DNA of 49,205 nt from Burkholderiaceae bacterium (GCA_024235895.1 JACKLM010000010.1:1-49205), one strand, 5' to 3'; counted from the first letter of the stretch, positions 15,796 through 24,016 are shown. The notes: a model not told the origin generated them from the sequence alone. A program made the numbers and translations.

Positions 15796-16779
15796 ATGAA
15801 GATCCTGCGCGGCCTGCACGGCCCGGCCCCGGCCGGCCCCTGCGCGCTGACCATCGGCAGTTTCGACGGCGTGCACCGCGGCCACCAGGCGATGCTGGCG
15901 CTGCTCGCCAGCGAGGCGCGGCATCGCGGCCTGCCCGCGTGCGTGATGACCTTCGAGCCGCACCCGCGCGAGTTCTTCCACGCCCACCGCGGCGGCGCAC
16001 CACCGCCGCCGCGCATCGCGACCCAGCGCGACAAACTCGCCGAGCTGGCGCGCTGCGGCGTCGACCTGGTCGCGCTGCTGCGATTCGACGAACGGCTGGC
16101 GTCGCTGCCGGCGCTGGACTTCGTCGACCGCATCCTGTGCCGGCGGCTGCAGGCGCGCTACGTGCTGGTCGGCGACGACTTCCGCTTCGGCGCCCGGCGT
16201 GCCGGCGACTATGCGCTGCTGGACAGCGCCGGCGCGCGCTGCGGCTTCGACGTCGCGCGCATGCAGAGCTACGAGGTGCACGGGCTGCGCGTGTCGAGCT
16301 CGGCGGTGCGCGACGCGCTGGCGGCCGGCGACATGCGGCGCACGGCCGAGCTGCTGGGGCGCCCGTATGCGATCAGCGGGCGCGTGCTGCACGGGCGCAA
16401 GCTCGGGCGCGACCTCGGCTTTCGCACCCTCAACCTGCGCTTCGGCCACCCGCGGCCTGCCGCCAAGGGGATCTTCGTCGCCCGCGTTCAGGGGCTCGCG
16501 GCCGCGGCGCTGCCCGCGGTGTGCAGCCTCGGCGTGCGCCCGGCGGTCGAGGCCGACGGGCGCGTGCTGCTCGAGACGCATGTGCTCGACTGGCCGGGCA
16601 GCCTGGGCGTCGAAGGCGGCTACGGCCGGCTGATCACGGTCGAGCTGTTGCACAAGCTGCACGACGAGCGCGCCTACCCGTCGCTGGACGCGCTGCGCGA
16701 GGGGATCGCCCGCGACGTGCGCGATGCGCGCGATTGGTTCGCCGCGCACAGCCCGTCGGCGACCGCCGCGCGCGGCTAG
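15796..16779 (+). CDS. ribF: bifunctional riboflavin kinase / FAD synthetase
   Basis: RibF phosphorylates riboflavin to FMN and adenylates FMN to FAD. The 327-residue product has the nucleotidyl-transferase half first (about 15-170) with TIGSFDGVHRGHQAML, CVMTFEPHPREFF and YVLVGDDFRFGARRAGDY, then SSSAVRDALAAGDMRRTAELLGRPYAISGRVLHGRKLGRDLGFRT leading into the riboflavin-kinase beta-barrel. The end VELLHKLHDERAYPSLDALREGIARDVRDARDWF is typical. It lies between rsuA and ileS-lspA; ribF-ileS-lspA is a widespread proteobacterial order. Confidence 0.97.
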   Translation: MKILRGLHGPAPAGPCALTIGSFDGVHRGHQAMLALLASEARHRGLPACVMTFEPHPREFFHAHRGGAPPPPRIATQRDKLAELARCGVDLVALLRFDERLASLPALDFVDRILCRRLQARYVLVGDDFRFGARRAGDYALLDSAGARCGFDVARMQSYEVHGLRVSSSAVRDALAAGDMRRTAELLGRPYAISGRVLHGRKLGRDLGFRTLNLRFGHPRPAAKGIFVARVQGLAAAALPAVCSLGVRPAVEADGRVLLETHVLDWPGSLGVEGGYGRLITVELLHKLHDERAYPSLDALREGIARDVRDARDWFAAHSPSATAARG

Positions 16780-17129
16780 TCCAGGTTCCGCGACGGCCGG
16801 CCTCTGCGGCGCGGCGCTCGCCAGCAGGGCGGCGGCCGACGGCGCCGCGCCGGCCAGCGATGCGGCCAGGGCCACCGGTAGAATCGTCCGCATGGTGGCA
16901 TCGTGCCGTTCATCGTGTCCGCGGCTGCGCCGCAGCGTCGCGGGCCTGCACACGTCGACACGCCGGCAGACGACGCGCGACCGAATCCGGCGCACGCCAG
17001 CCTGAGCGTGCCCGGCCGCCCCGCCGCAGCGCGCCCCGACCCCGCCGCCGGCCGCCGCACCCCGTCGCACGGACGGCGCATGGCCCCCGAACTGCCTCCC
17101 GAGGCCGCGCTCGCCGCGGCGACGAGTCC
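16780..17129 (+). other. gene-free region between ribF and ileS, possible ileS leader
   Basis: This stretch of 350 bp holds no convincing gene; short frames here have no recognisable protein pattern. It contains a TAGAAT at 16879-16884 that could be a -10, which would give ileS an mRNA leader of about 240 nt. I see no T-box features and no obvious attenuator with a T run. Confidence 0.4.
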
Positions 17130-19988
17130 ATGACCACCCCCGACTACCGCAAGACGCTCAACCTGCCCGACACGCCGTTCCCGATGCGCGGCGACCTGCC
17201 CAGGCGCGAGCCGGGCTGGGTCGCGCAGTGGGAGGCGCAAGGCCTCTACCGCCGGCTGCGCGATGCGCGCCGCGGCGCGCCGCTGTTCGTGCTGCACGAC
17301 GGCCCGCCGTATGCCAACGGCGCGCTGCACATCGGGCATGCGGTCAACAAGATCCTCAAGGACATGATCGTCAAGGCGCGCCAGCTCGCCGGCTACGACG
17401 CGCGCTACGTGCCGGGCTGGGACTGCCACGGGCTGCCGATCGAGAACCAGGTCGAGAAGACGCATGGCCGCGGCCTGCCGCGCGACGAGGTGCAGAAGAA
17501 GAGTCGCGCCTACGCGACCGAGCAGATCGCGCAGCAGAGGGCCGACTTCAAGCGCCTGGGCGTGCTCGGCGACTGGGACCGCCCCTACCGCACGATGGAC
17601 TTCGGCAACGAGGCCGGCGAGATCCGGGTGTTGAAGCGGCTGATCGAGCGCGGCTATGTCTACCGCGGCGCCAAGCCGGTCTACTGGTGCTTCGATTGCG
17701 GCTCGTCGCTGGCCGAGTTCGAGATCGAATATGCCGACAAGCGGTCGCCGACCATCGACGTCGCCTTCCTCGCCGCCGAGCCCGACAGGCTCGCGGCCGC
17801 CTTCGGCCTGAAGAAACTGCCCAAGGACGCCTACGCCGTCATCTGGACGACGACGCCGTGGACGATCCCGTCCAACCAGGCGCTCAACCTCAACCCGCAC
17901 CTGGACTACGCGCTGGTCGACACCGAGCGCGGCGTGCTGCTGCTGGCGGCCGAGCTGGTCGCGCGCTGCCTCGATCGCTACGGCCTGCAGGGCATCGTGC
18001 TGGCGACGGCCAAGGGTGCGGCGCTGGACGGCTTGCGCTTCCACCATCCGCTGGCGCATGTGGACCATGGCTATGCGCGCACGGCGCCGGTCTACCTGGC
18101 CGACTACGCGACCGCCGAAGACGGAACCGGCCTCGTGCACAGTGCGCCGGCCTACGGCGTCGAGGACTTCGTCTCCTGCATCGCGCACGGGATGGCGCAC
18201 GCCGACATCCTGAACCCGGTGCAAGGCCACGGCCGCTTCGTCGACGAGCTGCCGCTGTTCGGCGGGCTGGATATCTGGAAGGCCAACCCGCGCATCGTCG
18301 ATGCGCTGAAGGATGCGGGCCGGCTGCTGGCGCACGGCACGCTGGAACATAGCTACCCGCATTGCTGGCGCCACAAGAGCCCGGTGATCTACCGCGCCGC
18401 TGCGCAGTGGTTCGTCCGCATGGACGACGGCGAGGGCGTCTTCACCGTCGACAAGGCGCCCGGCACGCTGCGGCAGATCGCGCTGGCGGCCATCGACGCC
18501 ACCGCGTTCTACCCCGACAGCGGCCGCGCCCGGCTGCGCGACATGATCGCCAACCGCCCCGACTGGTGCATCAGCCGCCAGCGCAGCTGGGGCGTGCCGC
18601 TGCCGTTCTTCCTGCACAAGGTCAGCGGCGAGCTGCACCCCGACACGCTGGCGCTGATGGACCGCGCGGCGGCGCTGGTCGAGCAAGGCGGCATCGAGGC
18701 CTGGAGCCGGCTCGACGCCAGCGAGTGGCTCGGCGCCAGCGGCGAGCATTCGGCCGAGCACTATGCGAAGAGCCAGGACATCCTCGACGTCTGGTTCGAT
18801 TCGGGGTCGACCTTCTGGCACGTGCTGCACGGCTCGCATGCCGGCACCGCGGAGGACCCGGGCCGCCACGCCGACGGCCCCGAGGCCGACCTCTACCTCG
18901 AGGGCCACGACCAGCACCGCGGCTGGTTCCACAGCTCGCTGCTGGTGTCGTGCGCGCTGCAGGGGCGCGCGCCCTACCGCGGGCTGCTGACGCACGGCTT
19001 CGCCACCGACGGCCAGGGCCGCAAGATGAGCAAGTCGCTCGGCAACGTCGTCGTGCCGCAGGAGGTCAGCGGCAAGCTCGGCGCCGAGATCGTGCGCCTG
19101 TGGTGCGCGTCGACCGACTACTCGGGCGACCTCAATATCGACGACAAGATCCTCGCCCGCGTCGTCGACGCCTACCGGCGCATCCGCAACACGCTGCGCT
19201 TCCTGCTGGCCAACACCTCGGACTTCGACCCACAAGCCGACGCCGTGCCGCTGGCCGAGATGGTCGAGATGGACCGCTGGGCGATCGCGCGCGCGGCCGA
19301 GCTGCAAGCGGAGATCCTCGCGCACTACGAGGTCTACGAATTCCACCCGGTGGTCGCCAAGCTGCAGGTCTACTGCTCGGAGGACCTGGGCGCGTTCTAC
19401 CTCGACGTGCTGAAGGACCGCCTCTACACGACGGCGCCCAAGTCGCACGCGCGGCGCAGCGCGCAGACCGCCTTGTGGCAGATCACGCACGCGATGCTGC
19501 GCTGGATGGCACCGTTCCTGAGCTTCACCGCCGAGGAGGCGTGGCAGGTCCTCGCCGGCGGCGGGGCGAGCGGGACGATCTTCACCGAGACCTACTTCGG
19601 CTTCGACCGCCCGGACGCTGCGCTGCTGGCCAGGTGGCGCCGCATCCGCGAGATCCGCGACCTGGCCAACAAGTCGATCGAGGCGCTGCGAACGACCGGC
19701 GCGATCGGCTCGTCGCTGCAGGCACGGCTGACGATCACCGCGCCGGCGGACGACGAGGAGCTGCTGGTGACGCTGGGGGCCGACCTGAAGTTCGTCTTCA
19801 TCGTGTCGGACGCGGCGCTGCACGAGGGCGACGCGCTCGCGATCGAGGTCGCGCCTTCGACGGCGGCCAAGTGCGAGCGCTGCTGGCACTGGCGCGACGA
19901 CGTCGGCCACGACCCGGCGCACCCGACGATCTGCGGCCGCTGCACGAGCAACCTGTTCGGCGACGGCGAGCGCCGCACGGTGGCCTGA
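17130..19988 (+). CDS. ileS: isoleucyl-tRNA synthetase
   Basis: IleS charges tRNA-Ile and edits mischarged valine. The 952-residue product has the class I signatures: HIGH at 67-70 (GALHIGHAVNKILKD) and KMSKS at 632-636 (GRKMSKSLGN). The CP1 editing domain lies between them (TTTPWTIPSNQALNLN, GTGLVHSAPAYGVEDF). The C-terminal zinc-binding segment has CERCWHW and CGRC (about 914-937), as in the bacterial long form. The start ATG 17130 gives MTTPDYRKTLNLPDTPFPMRG, the usual N-terminus. The stop overlaps the lspA start by one base (TGATG), so the two are translated together. Confidence 0.98.
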   Translation: MTTPDYRKTLNLPDTPFPMRGDLPRREPGWVAQWEAQGLYRRLRDARRGAPLFVLHDGPPYANGALHIGHAVNKILKDMIVKARQLAGYDARYVPGWDCHGLPIENQVEKTHGRGLPRDEVQKKSRAYATEQIAQQRADFKRLGVLGDWDRPYRTMDFGNEAGEIRVLKRLIERGYVYRGAKPVYWCFDCGSSLAEFEIEYADKRSPTIDVAFLAAEPDRLAAAFGLKKLPKDAYAVIWTTTPWTIPSNQALNLNPHLDYALVDTERGVLLLAAELVARCLDRYGLQGIVLATAKGAALDGLRFHHPLAHVDHGYARTAPVYLADYATAEDGTGLVHSAPAYGVEDFVSCIAHGMAHADILNPVQGHGRFVDELPLFGGLDIWKANPRIVDALKDAGRLLAHGTLEHSYPHCWRHKSPVIYRAAAQWFVRMDDGEGVFTVDKAPGTLRQIALAAIDATAFYPDSGRARLRDMIANRPDWCISRQRSWGVPLPFFLHKVSGELHPDTLALMDRAAALVEQGGIEAWSRLDASEWLGASGEHSAEHYAKSQDILDVWFDSGSTFWHVLHGSHAGTAEDPGRHADGPEADLYLEGHDQHRGWFHSSLLVSCALQGRAPYRGLLTHGFATDGQGRKMSKSLGNVVVPQEVSGKLGAEIVRLWCASTDYSGDLNIDDKILARVVDAYRRIRNTLRFLLANTSDFDPQADAVPLAEMVEMDRWAIARAAELQAEILAHYEVYEFHPVVAKLQVYCSEDLGAFYLDVLKDRLYTTAPKSHARRSAQTALWQITHAMLRWMAPFLSFTAEEAWQVLAGGGASGTIFTETYFGFDRPDAALLARWRRIREIRDLANKSIEALRTTGAIGSSLQARLTITAPADDEELLVTLGADLKFVFIVSDAALHEGDALAIEVAPSTAAKCERCWHWRDDVGHDPAHPTICGRCTSNLFGDGERRTVA

Positions 19989-20503
19989 TGGCGCGCGCTG
20001 GCGGCGGGCCTGGCCTGCTCGCGTGGCTGGGCCTGGCCGCGGTCGTCGTGCTGCTGGACCAGCTGACCAAGACGCTGGTCATCGGCTGGTTCGAGCTCGG
20101 CGATGTCCGGCCGGTGACCGGTTTCTTCAACCTCGTTCGCGTGCACAACACCGGCGCGGCGTTCAGCTTCCTGGCCGGCGCGTCGGGCTGGCAACGCTGG
20201 TTCTTCGTCGGACTGGGCATCGTGGCGTCGGGCTTCATCGTCTGGATGCTGCGCAGCCACGGGACGCAGAGGCTGTTCGGCTTCTCGCTGGCGATGATCC
20301 TCGGCGGCGCGGTCGGCAACATCGTCGACCGGCTGCTGCACGGCTACGTGGTCGACTTCCTGCAGTTCCGCTTCGCACTGCTGGAGCCGATCTTCGCCGG
20401 CGGCTACTTCCCGAGCTTCAACGTCGCCGACGCCGCGATCACCGCCGGCGCCATCGGGCTGATCCTCGACGAGATCCTGCGCGTCCGCCGCAGCCGCGGC
20501 TGA
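19988..20503 (+). CDS. lspA: lipoprotein signal peptidase (signal peptidase II)
   Basis: LspA cleaves signal peptides of diacylglyceryl-modified prolipoproteins in the inner membrane. The 171-residue product has four membrane helices. Family motifs are LDQLTKTLV, VHNTGAAFSFL, GGAVGNIVDRLLHGYVVDFLQF (first catalytic Asp) and FPSFNVADAAITAGAIGLI (second catalytic Asp in NVADA). ATG 19988 overlaps the ileS stop. Immediately downstream lies repeat element copy A. Substrates in this window include the DctP-like lipoprotein at 29792-30940. Confidence 0.97.
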   Translation: MARAGGGPGLLAWLGLAAVVVLLDQLTKTLVIGWFELGDVRPVTGFFNLVRVHNTGAAFSFLAGASGWQRWFFVGLGIVASGFIVWMLRSHGTQRLFGFSLAMILGGAVGNIVDRLLHGYVVDFLQFRFALLEPIFAGGYFPSFNVADAAITAGAIGLILDEILRVRRSRG

Positions 20504-20641
20504 CGTTGCCGCCCTTTCACTGCTTCCCCCGAGCGGGCCCCTGCGGTGAATCTGCCAAGCCGGCCTTCCCCGATCGACAGCGCATGGCCCGTTGCACGCT
20601 TTGACGGTCTGATCGGTTGTGGCGTGCGCCGACCTGCGCGC

Positions 20642-20889
20642 GCCGAGGACAGCGGGTGCCCTTTCCCTCCATGTCCCCCGCCGTCGGCTTGCGCCGCCGG
20701 CTCCTCCTTTACTTGCGGGAAAGGGCACCCGCCGTCCTCGGCAGGCAACCGCAACAGTCTTCGACCGTCGAATACCTGAGCGGCGGCAGGCCATGGGTGG
20801 CGGGCGCCCTCCCACGTAAGTAGAGGAGGAGGGGCGGGCGCAGCCCGGCCCGGGGGACATGGAGTGGGAGGGTGCCCGCCACCCATGGC
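20642..20889 (+). repeat. dyad-symmetric double-hairpin repeat element, copy A
   Basis: Module A1 has arms 20642-20667 and 20717-20742 (26 nt each, one mismatch) and a 49-nt loop. Module A2 has arms 20790-20815 and 20864-20889 (one mismatch, compatible with G-U pairing) and a 48-nt loop. The 47-nt spacer 20743-20789 has the palindrome TTCGACCGTCGAA exactly centred (20760-20772, 17 nt each side). Both loops begin TCCATGTCCCCC at the end far from the core and end TACTT near the core, so the modules face each other. Copy B at 35185-35500 is the same element reversed. Confidence 0.9.
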
Positions 20890-21038
20890 ACGCTGATACG
20901 TCGAACGCCAAGACAAGCGACGGACTGACTTGGACGAGCATCGCGAGCGTGGCCGTTCGTACGCAGCCTTTCCTGATGTGCTCGAACGCCATTCGGCATG
21001 AAGCCGCGGCCGCCCGCCGCGCCCCCGCGCGACGGCGC

Positions 21039-21044
21039 CATACT
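21039..21044 (+). promoter_or_regulatory. -10-like CATACT placed for a leaderless ABC1 kinase transcript
   Basis: CATACT ends 8 nt before ATG 21053, with CCGCCCCC between and no Shine-Dalgarno. Confidence 0.35.
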
Positions 21045-21052
21045 CCGCCCCC

Positions 21053-22756
21053 ATGCTGATCGAAGCCCTGGGCAGCGTCCAGGATCTCTCCCGCATCAAC
21101 CAGATCGCCGGCGTGCTGGTGCGCCACGGCCTGGGCGACATGCTGCGCCGGCTCGGGCTGGCGGACATGCTCGCGCGCGCCGGGCATATCCTGCGGCGCG
21201 AGCACGCGGCCGACCTCGCGCGGCTGCCGCCGCCGGTGCAGCTGCGGCTGGCGCTGCAGGAGCTGGGGCCGACCTTCGTCAAGCTCGGCCAGGTCCTCGC
21301 CGGCCGCGCCGACCTGCTCGGCCCGGAGTGGACCGAGGAGCTCTCGCGGCTGCACAGCCGCGTGCCCGGCGTTCCGCTGGAGCAACTGCGGCCGCAGCTG
21401 CGCGAGGACCTGGGCGGCGAGCCCGAGCAGGTCTTCGCGCGCTTCGACCCCGAGCCGGTCGCCGCGGCGTCGATCGCGCAGGTGCACCGCGCGCGGCTGC
21501 ACGACGGCACCGAAGTCGCGGTCAAGGTGCGCCGGCCCGATATCGTCGACACCGTCGAGGCCGACCTGCGGCTGCTCGCCCGTCTCGCGGAGTGGGCACG
21601 CGTCAACGTGCCGGCGCTCGAGCCCTACCGCCCGCGCGAGCTGGTGCGCGAGTTCGCGCGCTCGCTGCGGCGCGAGCTCGACCTCGCGGTCGAATGCCGG
21701 CAGGCCGAGCGCGCGGCGGCCAACCTCGCGCCGCTCGGCTACGTCCACGTGCCGCGCGTGCACTGGGCGCATACCGGGCCGCGCGTCAACGTGCAGGACT
21801 GGGTCGACGGCATCGCCGGCGAGGACCTGGTCGCGGTCGACGCTGCCGGGCTGGACCGCGTCGAGCTGGCGCGCCGCGGCGCGCACGCGGTGCTGAAGAT
21901 GATCGTCGAGGACGGTTTCTTCCACGCCGACCCGCACCCCGGCAACGTCTTCTACCTGCCGGGCAACGAGATCGCGTTCATCGACTTCGGCATGGTCGGG
22001 CGGCTGTCGCCACGCCGGCGCGAGGAGCTGCTGCGGCTGCTGCTCGGGCTGGTGCAGCGCCAGCCGCAGGCGGTCGCCGACGTGCTGCTGGACTGGACCG
22101 GCGACGCGCGCCACGTCGAGCTCGCACAGTTGGAAGCCGAGATCACCGCCTTCGTCGACCAGTACCACGGCACGCCGCTGGCGCAGCTGCAGCTCGGCGA
22201 GATGCTGGCGCAGGTCACCAGCGTGCTGCGCGAGCACGGGCTGGCGCTGCCGGCCGACCTTGCGCTGCTGATCAAGGCCTTCGTCTCGCTCGAGGCGATG
22301 GGGCGCGCGCTCGACCCCGGCTTCCACATGGCGGCCGAGGCGCTGCCGCTGCTGCGGTCGACGCTGCAGTCGCGCTACCGGCCGCGCGCGCTCGCCGGAC
22401 GCGTGACGCACGCGCTGCAACAGGCGCTGGCCACGGTCGAGCGCATGCCGCAGGACCTGCACCAGCTGATGCGCCGCGTGCGCCGCGGGCAGCTGCAGGT
22501 CGGGATCGAGCTGGCGCACCTCAAGCGCGTCGGCGACCAGATCGACCGCGCCAGCACGCGGCTGGCGATGGCGCTGGTGATCGCGGCGCTGATCATCGGC
22601 TCGTCGATCGTGATGACGGTCGGCGGCGGGCCGACGCTGTTCGGGCTGCCGGCCTTCGGCCTCGTCGGCTGGGCCGGCGCGGTCGCCGGCGGGCTGTGGC
22701 TGGTGAGATCGATACGCCGCGACCATCGCCAGCGCGACGACGACCCCTGGGGCTGA
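21053..22756 (+). CDS. ABC1/AarF/UbiB-family atypical kinase
   Basis: The 567-residue protein belongs to the ABC1 kinase-like family, whose member UbiB supports ubiquinone synthesis. Motifs are the KxGQ segment GPTFVKLGQVLAGRADLLG, the Ala-rich loop PVAAASIAQVHRARL replacing the glycine loop, the VAVKVRRPDI lysine, and ELDLAVECRQAERAA. The catalytic HADPHPGNVFYLPGNEIAFIDFGMVGRL follows. The C-terminus has two membrane helices (about 503-546: LAMALVIAALIIGSSIVMTV and GLPAFGLVGWAGAVAGGLWLV), as in membrane-tethered members. It is not in a ubi cluster, and several paralogues usually exist, so ubiB is not assigned. It is followed by a DUF2189 gene. Confidence 0.9.
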   Translation: MLIEALGSVQDLSRINQIAGVLVRHGLGDMLRRLGLADMLARAGHILRREHAADLARLPPPVQLRLALQELGPTFVKLGQVLAGRADLLGPEWTEELSRLHSRVPGVPLEQLRPQLREDLGGEPEQVFARFDPEPVAAASIAQVHRARLHDGTEVAVKVRRPDIVDTVEADLRLLARLAEWARVNVPALEPYRPRELVREFARSLRRELDLAVECRQAERAAANLAPLGYVHVPRVHWAHTGPRVNVQDWVDGIAGEDLVAVDAAGLDRVELARRGAHAVLKMIVEDGFFHADPHPGNVFYLPGNEIAFIDFGMVGRLSPRRREELLRLLLGLVQRQPQAVADVLLDWTGDARHVELAQLEAEITAFVDQYHGTPLAQLQLGEMLAQVTSVLREHGLALPADLALLIKAFVSLEAMGRALDPGFHMAAEALPLLRSTLQSRYRPRALAGRVTHALQQALATVERMPQDLHQLMRRVRRGQLQVGIELAHLKRVGDQIDRASTRLAMALVIAALIIGSSIVMTVGGGPTLFGLPAFGLVGWAGAVAGGLWLVRSIRRDHRQRDDDPWG

Positions 22757-22872
22757 GGGGGTGTTCGGCCGGCAGGCCCGAGCAGGCCGCCGGTCGACCG
22801 ACACTTCGTCGCTGTCTCGCCCGTCGGCAGATGCGGCGCCCCGCGCGAGAGTGCCTGCACCCGCACCCCCGG

Positions 22873-23760
22873 ATGAGCCCCGAGCCGACCCCGTCGATGC
22901 CGCCATCGAACGAACACACGCACCCTGCCCCGGGCGGCGGTACGCATGCGATCGACCCACGCGGCGCCGCCGCGCAGGGCCCGAGCGCCTTCGACATCGC
23001 GCTGAACCCGCTGCGCTTCGGCGACCCGCTGCGCTGGATCGCCGCCGGCTGGCGCGACTTCGTCCGCTGCCCCGGCATCGGCCTGTTCTACGGCGGCTGC
23101 TTCGTCGCGATGGGCTGGGCGCTGCTGAAGCTCTACGAGCACGCGCCGGCCTACGTGCTGGCGCTGTCGGCGGGATTCCTGCTGATGGGGCCCTTCCTGT
23201 GCCTGGGCCTTTACCGCGCCAGCCAGCGGCTCGAGGAAGGCCGCCAGCCCGACCTCGGCGACTCGCTGCTGGCCTGGGACACGCGCACCGGGCAGCTCGC
23301 GATCTTCGGCTTCGTGCTGCTGGTGCTGGAGATGCTGTGGGGGCGCGCGACGCTGGTCGTGTTCGCCGTCAGCTTCGACGGCATGCCCGACTTCCAGGGC
23401 TCGCTGCGCGCGCTGCTGGACCCCGCCAACCTCGGCTTCATCGTCGCCTGGCTCGCGGTCGGCGCGGTCTTCGCCGGGCTGATCTTCGCCGTCAGCGTGG
23501 TGTCGATGCCGATGATCCTGCACCGCCAGACCGACGCCATCAGCGCCGGGCTGACCAGCCTGCGGCTGGTGCTGACGCAGACCGGCGTCATGCTGTGGTG
23601 GGCGCTGCTGATCGTGGTCGTCGTCGGGCTGGCGATGCTGCCCTGGTTCCTCGGGCTGCTGGTGGCCGGGCCGGTGATCGGGCACGCGTCGTGGCACGCC
23701 TACCGCGCGGCGGTGGGCGAGGCCGGGCCAGCGCCCGCGGGCAAAGCGGCGGCACCGTGA
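22873..23760 (+). CDS. DUF2189 integral membrane protein
   Basis: The 295-residue product has a hydrophilic Pro/His-rich N-terminus (1-45) and about six membrane helices, including FYGGCFVAMGWALLKLY, VLALSAGFLLMGPFLCLGLY, LAIFGFVLLVLEMLWG, FIVAWLAVGAVFAGLIFAVSVVSMPMIL and LWWALLIVVVVGLAMLPWFLGLLVAGPVIGHASWHAY. YRASQRLEEGRQPDLGDSLLAW and the MPMILHRQTDAI block are typical of DUF2189 proteins of unknown function. Start ATG 22873 is chosen; ATG 22897 is an alternative. It follows the ABC1 kinase gene by 116 bp on the same strand and precedes the 6S RNA gene. Confidence 0.75.
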   Translation: MSPEPTPSMPPSNEHTHPAPGGGTHAIDPRGAAAQGPSAFDIALNPLRFGDPLRWIAAGWRDFVRCPGIGLFYGGCFVAMGWALLKLYEHAPAYVLALSAGFLLMGPFLCLGLYRASQRLEEGRQPDLGDSLLAWDTRTGQLAIFGFVLLVLEMLWGRATLVVFAVSFDGMPDFQGSLRALLDPANLGFIVAWLAVGAVFAGLIFAVSVVSMPMILHRQTDAISAGLTSLRLVLTQTGVMLWWALLIVVVVGLAMLPWFLGLLVAGPVIGHASWHAYRAAVGEAGPAPAGKAAAP

Positions 23761-23822
23761 CGCGGCGCACGCCGGCGGCTGCGGGCGCGCGAAATCGCTG
23801 GCGCCGGCGCGCCCTGCAGGCC

Positions 23823-23828
23823 TAGAAT
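23823..23828 (+). promoter_or_regulatory. -10 hexamer TAGAAT of the 6S RNA gene
   Basis: TAGAAT lies 6-7 nt before the predicted 5' end of the 6S RNA closing stem. Confidence 0.5.
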
Positions 23829-23831
23829 GGC

Positions 23832-24016
23832 TTCGTCCGTCGCGTCGTCGCGGGTCTATATTTCCTCGAGCCGATGCTCGACGAGCTAGGGCTTGGAAGA
23901 TCGCGAGGCTGGTGTGATCGTCTCGCGTCAGATGAACCCGACGCCTTGCTGACCTCGCCCACCTGAACTTCCGCACCAGGGTTCGGGAATGCGGCCCGCG
24001 GTGCGCGGCGGACACC
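23832..24016 (+). ncRNA. ssrS: 6S RNA (regulator of RNA polymerase)
   Basis: 6S RNA mimics an open promoter and sequesters sigma70 RNA polymerase. The roughly 185-nt segment has a closing stem of 10 pairs (GTCCGTCGCG 23835-23844 with CGCGGCGGAC 24004-24013, one G-U). A second stem of 8 pairs follows (CGCGGGTC 23849-23856 with GGCCCGCG 23993-24000, one G-U), then a large central bubble. On its 3' side GAAC...GTTC can form the small hairpin seen in E. coli 6S, and the apical part pairs GCGAGG with CCTCGC. A TAGAAT -10 sits just upstream, and the position right before the EVE-domain gene fits my recollection of other Burkholderiales. Ends are approximate. Confidence 0.8.

Larger units (their letters stand above)
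20504..21052. other. gene-free interval holding repeat element copy A
   Basis: No credible gene lies in this 549 bp. The middle (20642-20889) is the dyad-symmetric double hairpin described separately. Right of it, 20890-21000 shows a short stretch similar to the outer flank of copy B. Short frames crossing the element are Pro/Arg-rich artefacts of its palindromes. Confidence 0.7.

Noticed and set aside
15693..17129. Upstream extension of the ileS frame through ribF
   Set aside because: The extension is a shadow of ribF in another frame; IleS similarity starts at ATG 17130.
16780..17129. T-box riboswitch upstream of ileS
   Set aside because: No T-box consensus or specifier stem is visible, and T-boxes are not expected in this bacterial group.
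16903..17133. Short plus-strand frame starting GTG before ileS
   Set aside because: The peptide is Pro/Arg/Ala-rich with no recognisable pattern and its end overlaps the ileS start.
20546..20823. Short frames crossing repeat element A
   Set aside because: They are translations of the palindromes; similar Pro/Arg-rich peptides appear on both strands and at copy B.
20642..20889. Interpretation as a classic insertion sequence or REP/BIME
   Set aside because: No transposase frame lies inside, and the 26-nt arms with conserved 48-nt loops and a centred core are larger and more regular than REP doublets; no RAYT gene is visible.
20504..21052. Interpretation of the repeats as a CRISPR array
   Set aside because: There are no short direct repeats with regular unique spacers; the structure is inverted and paired, and no cas gene is present.
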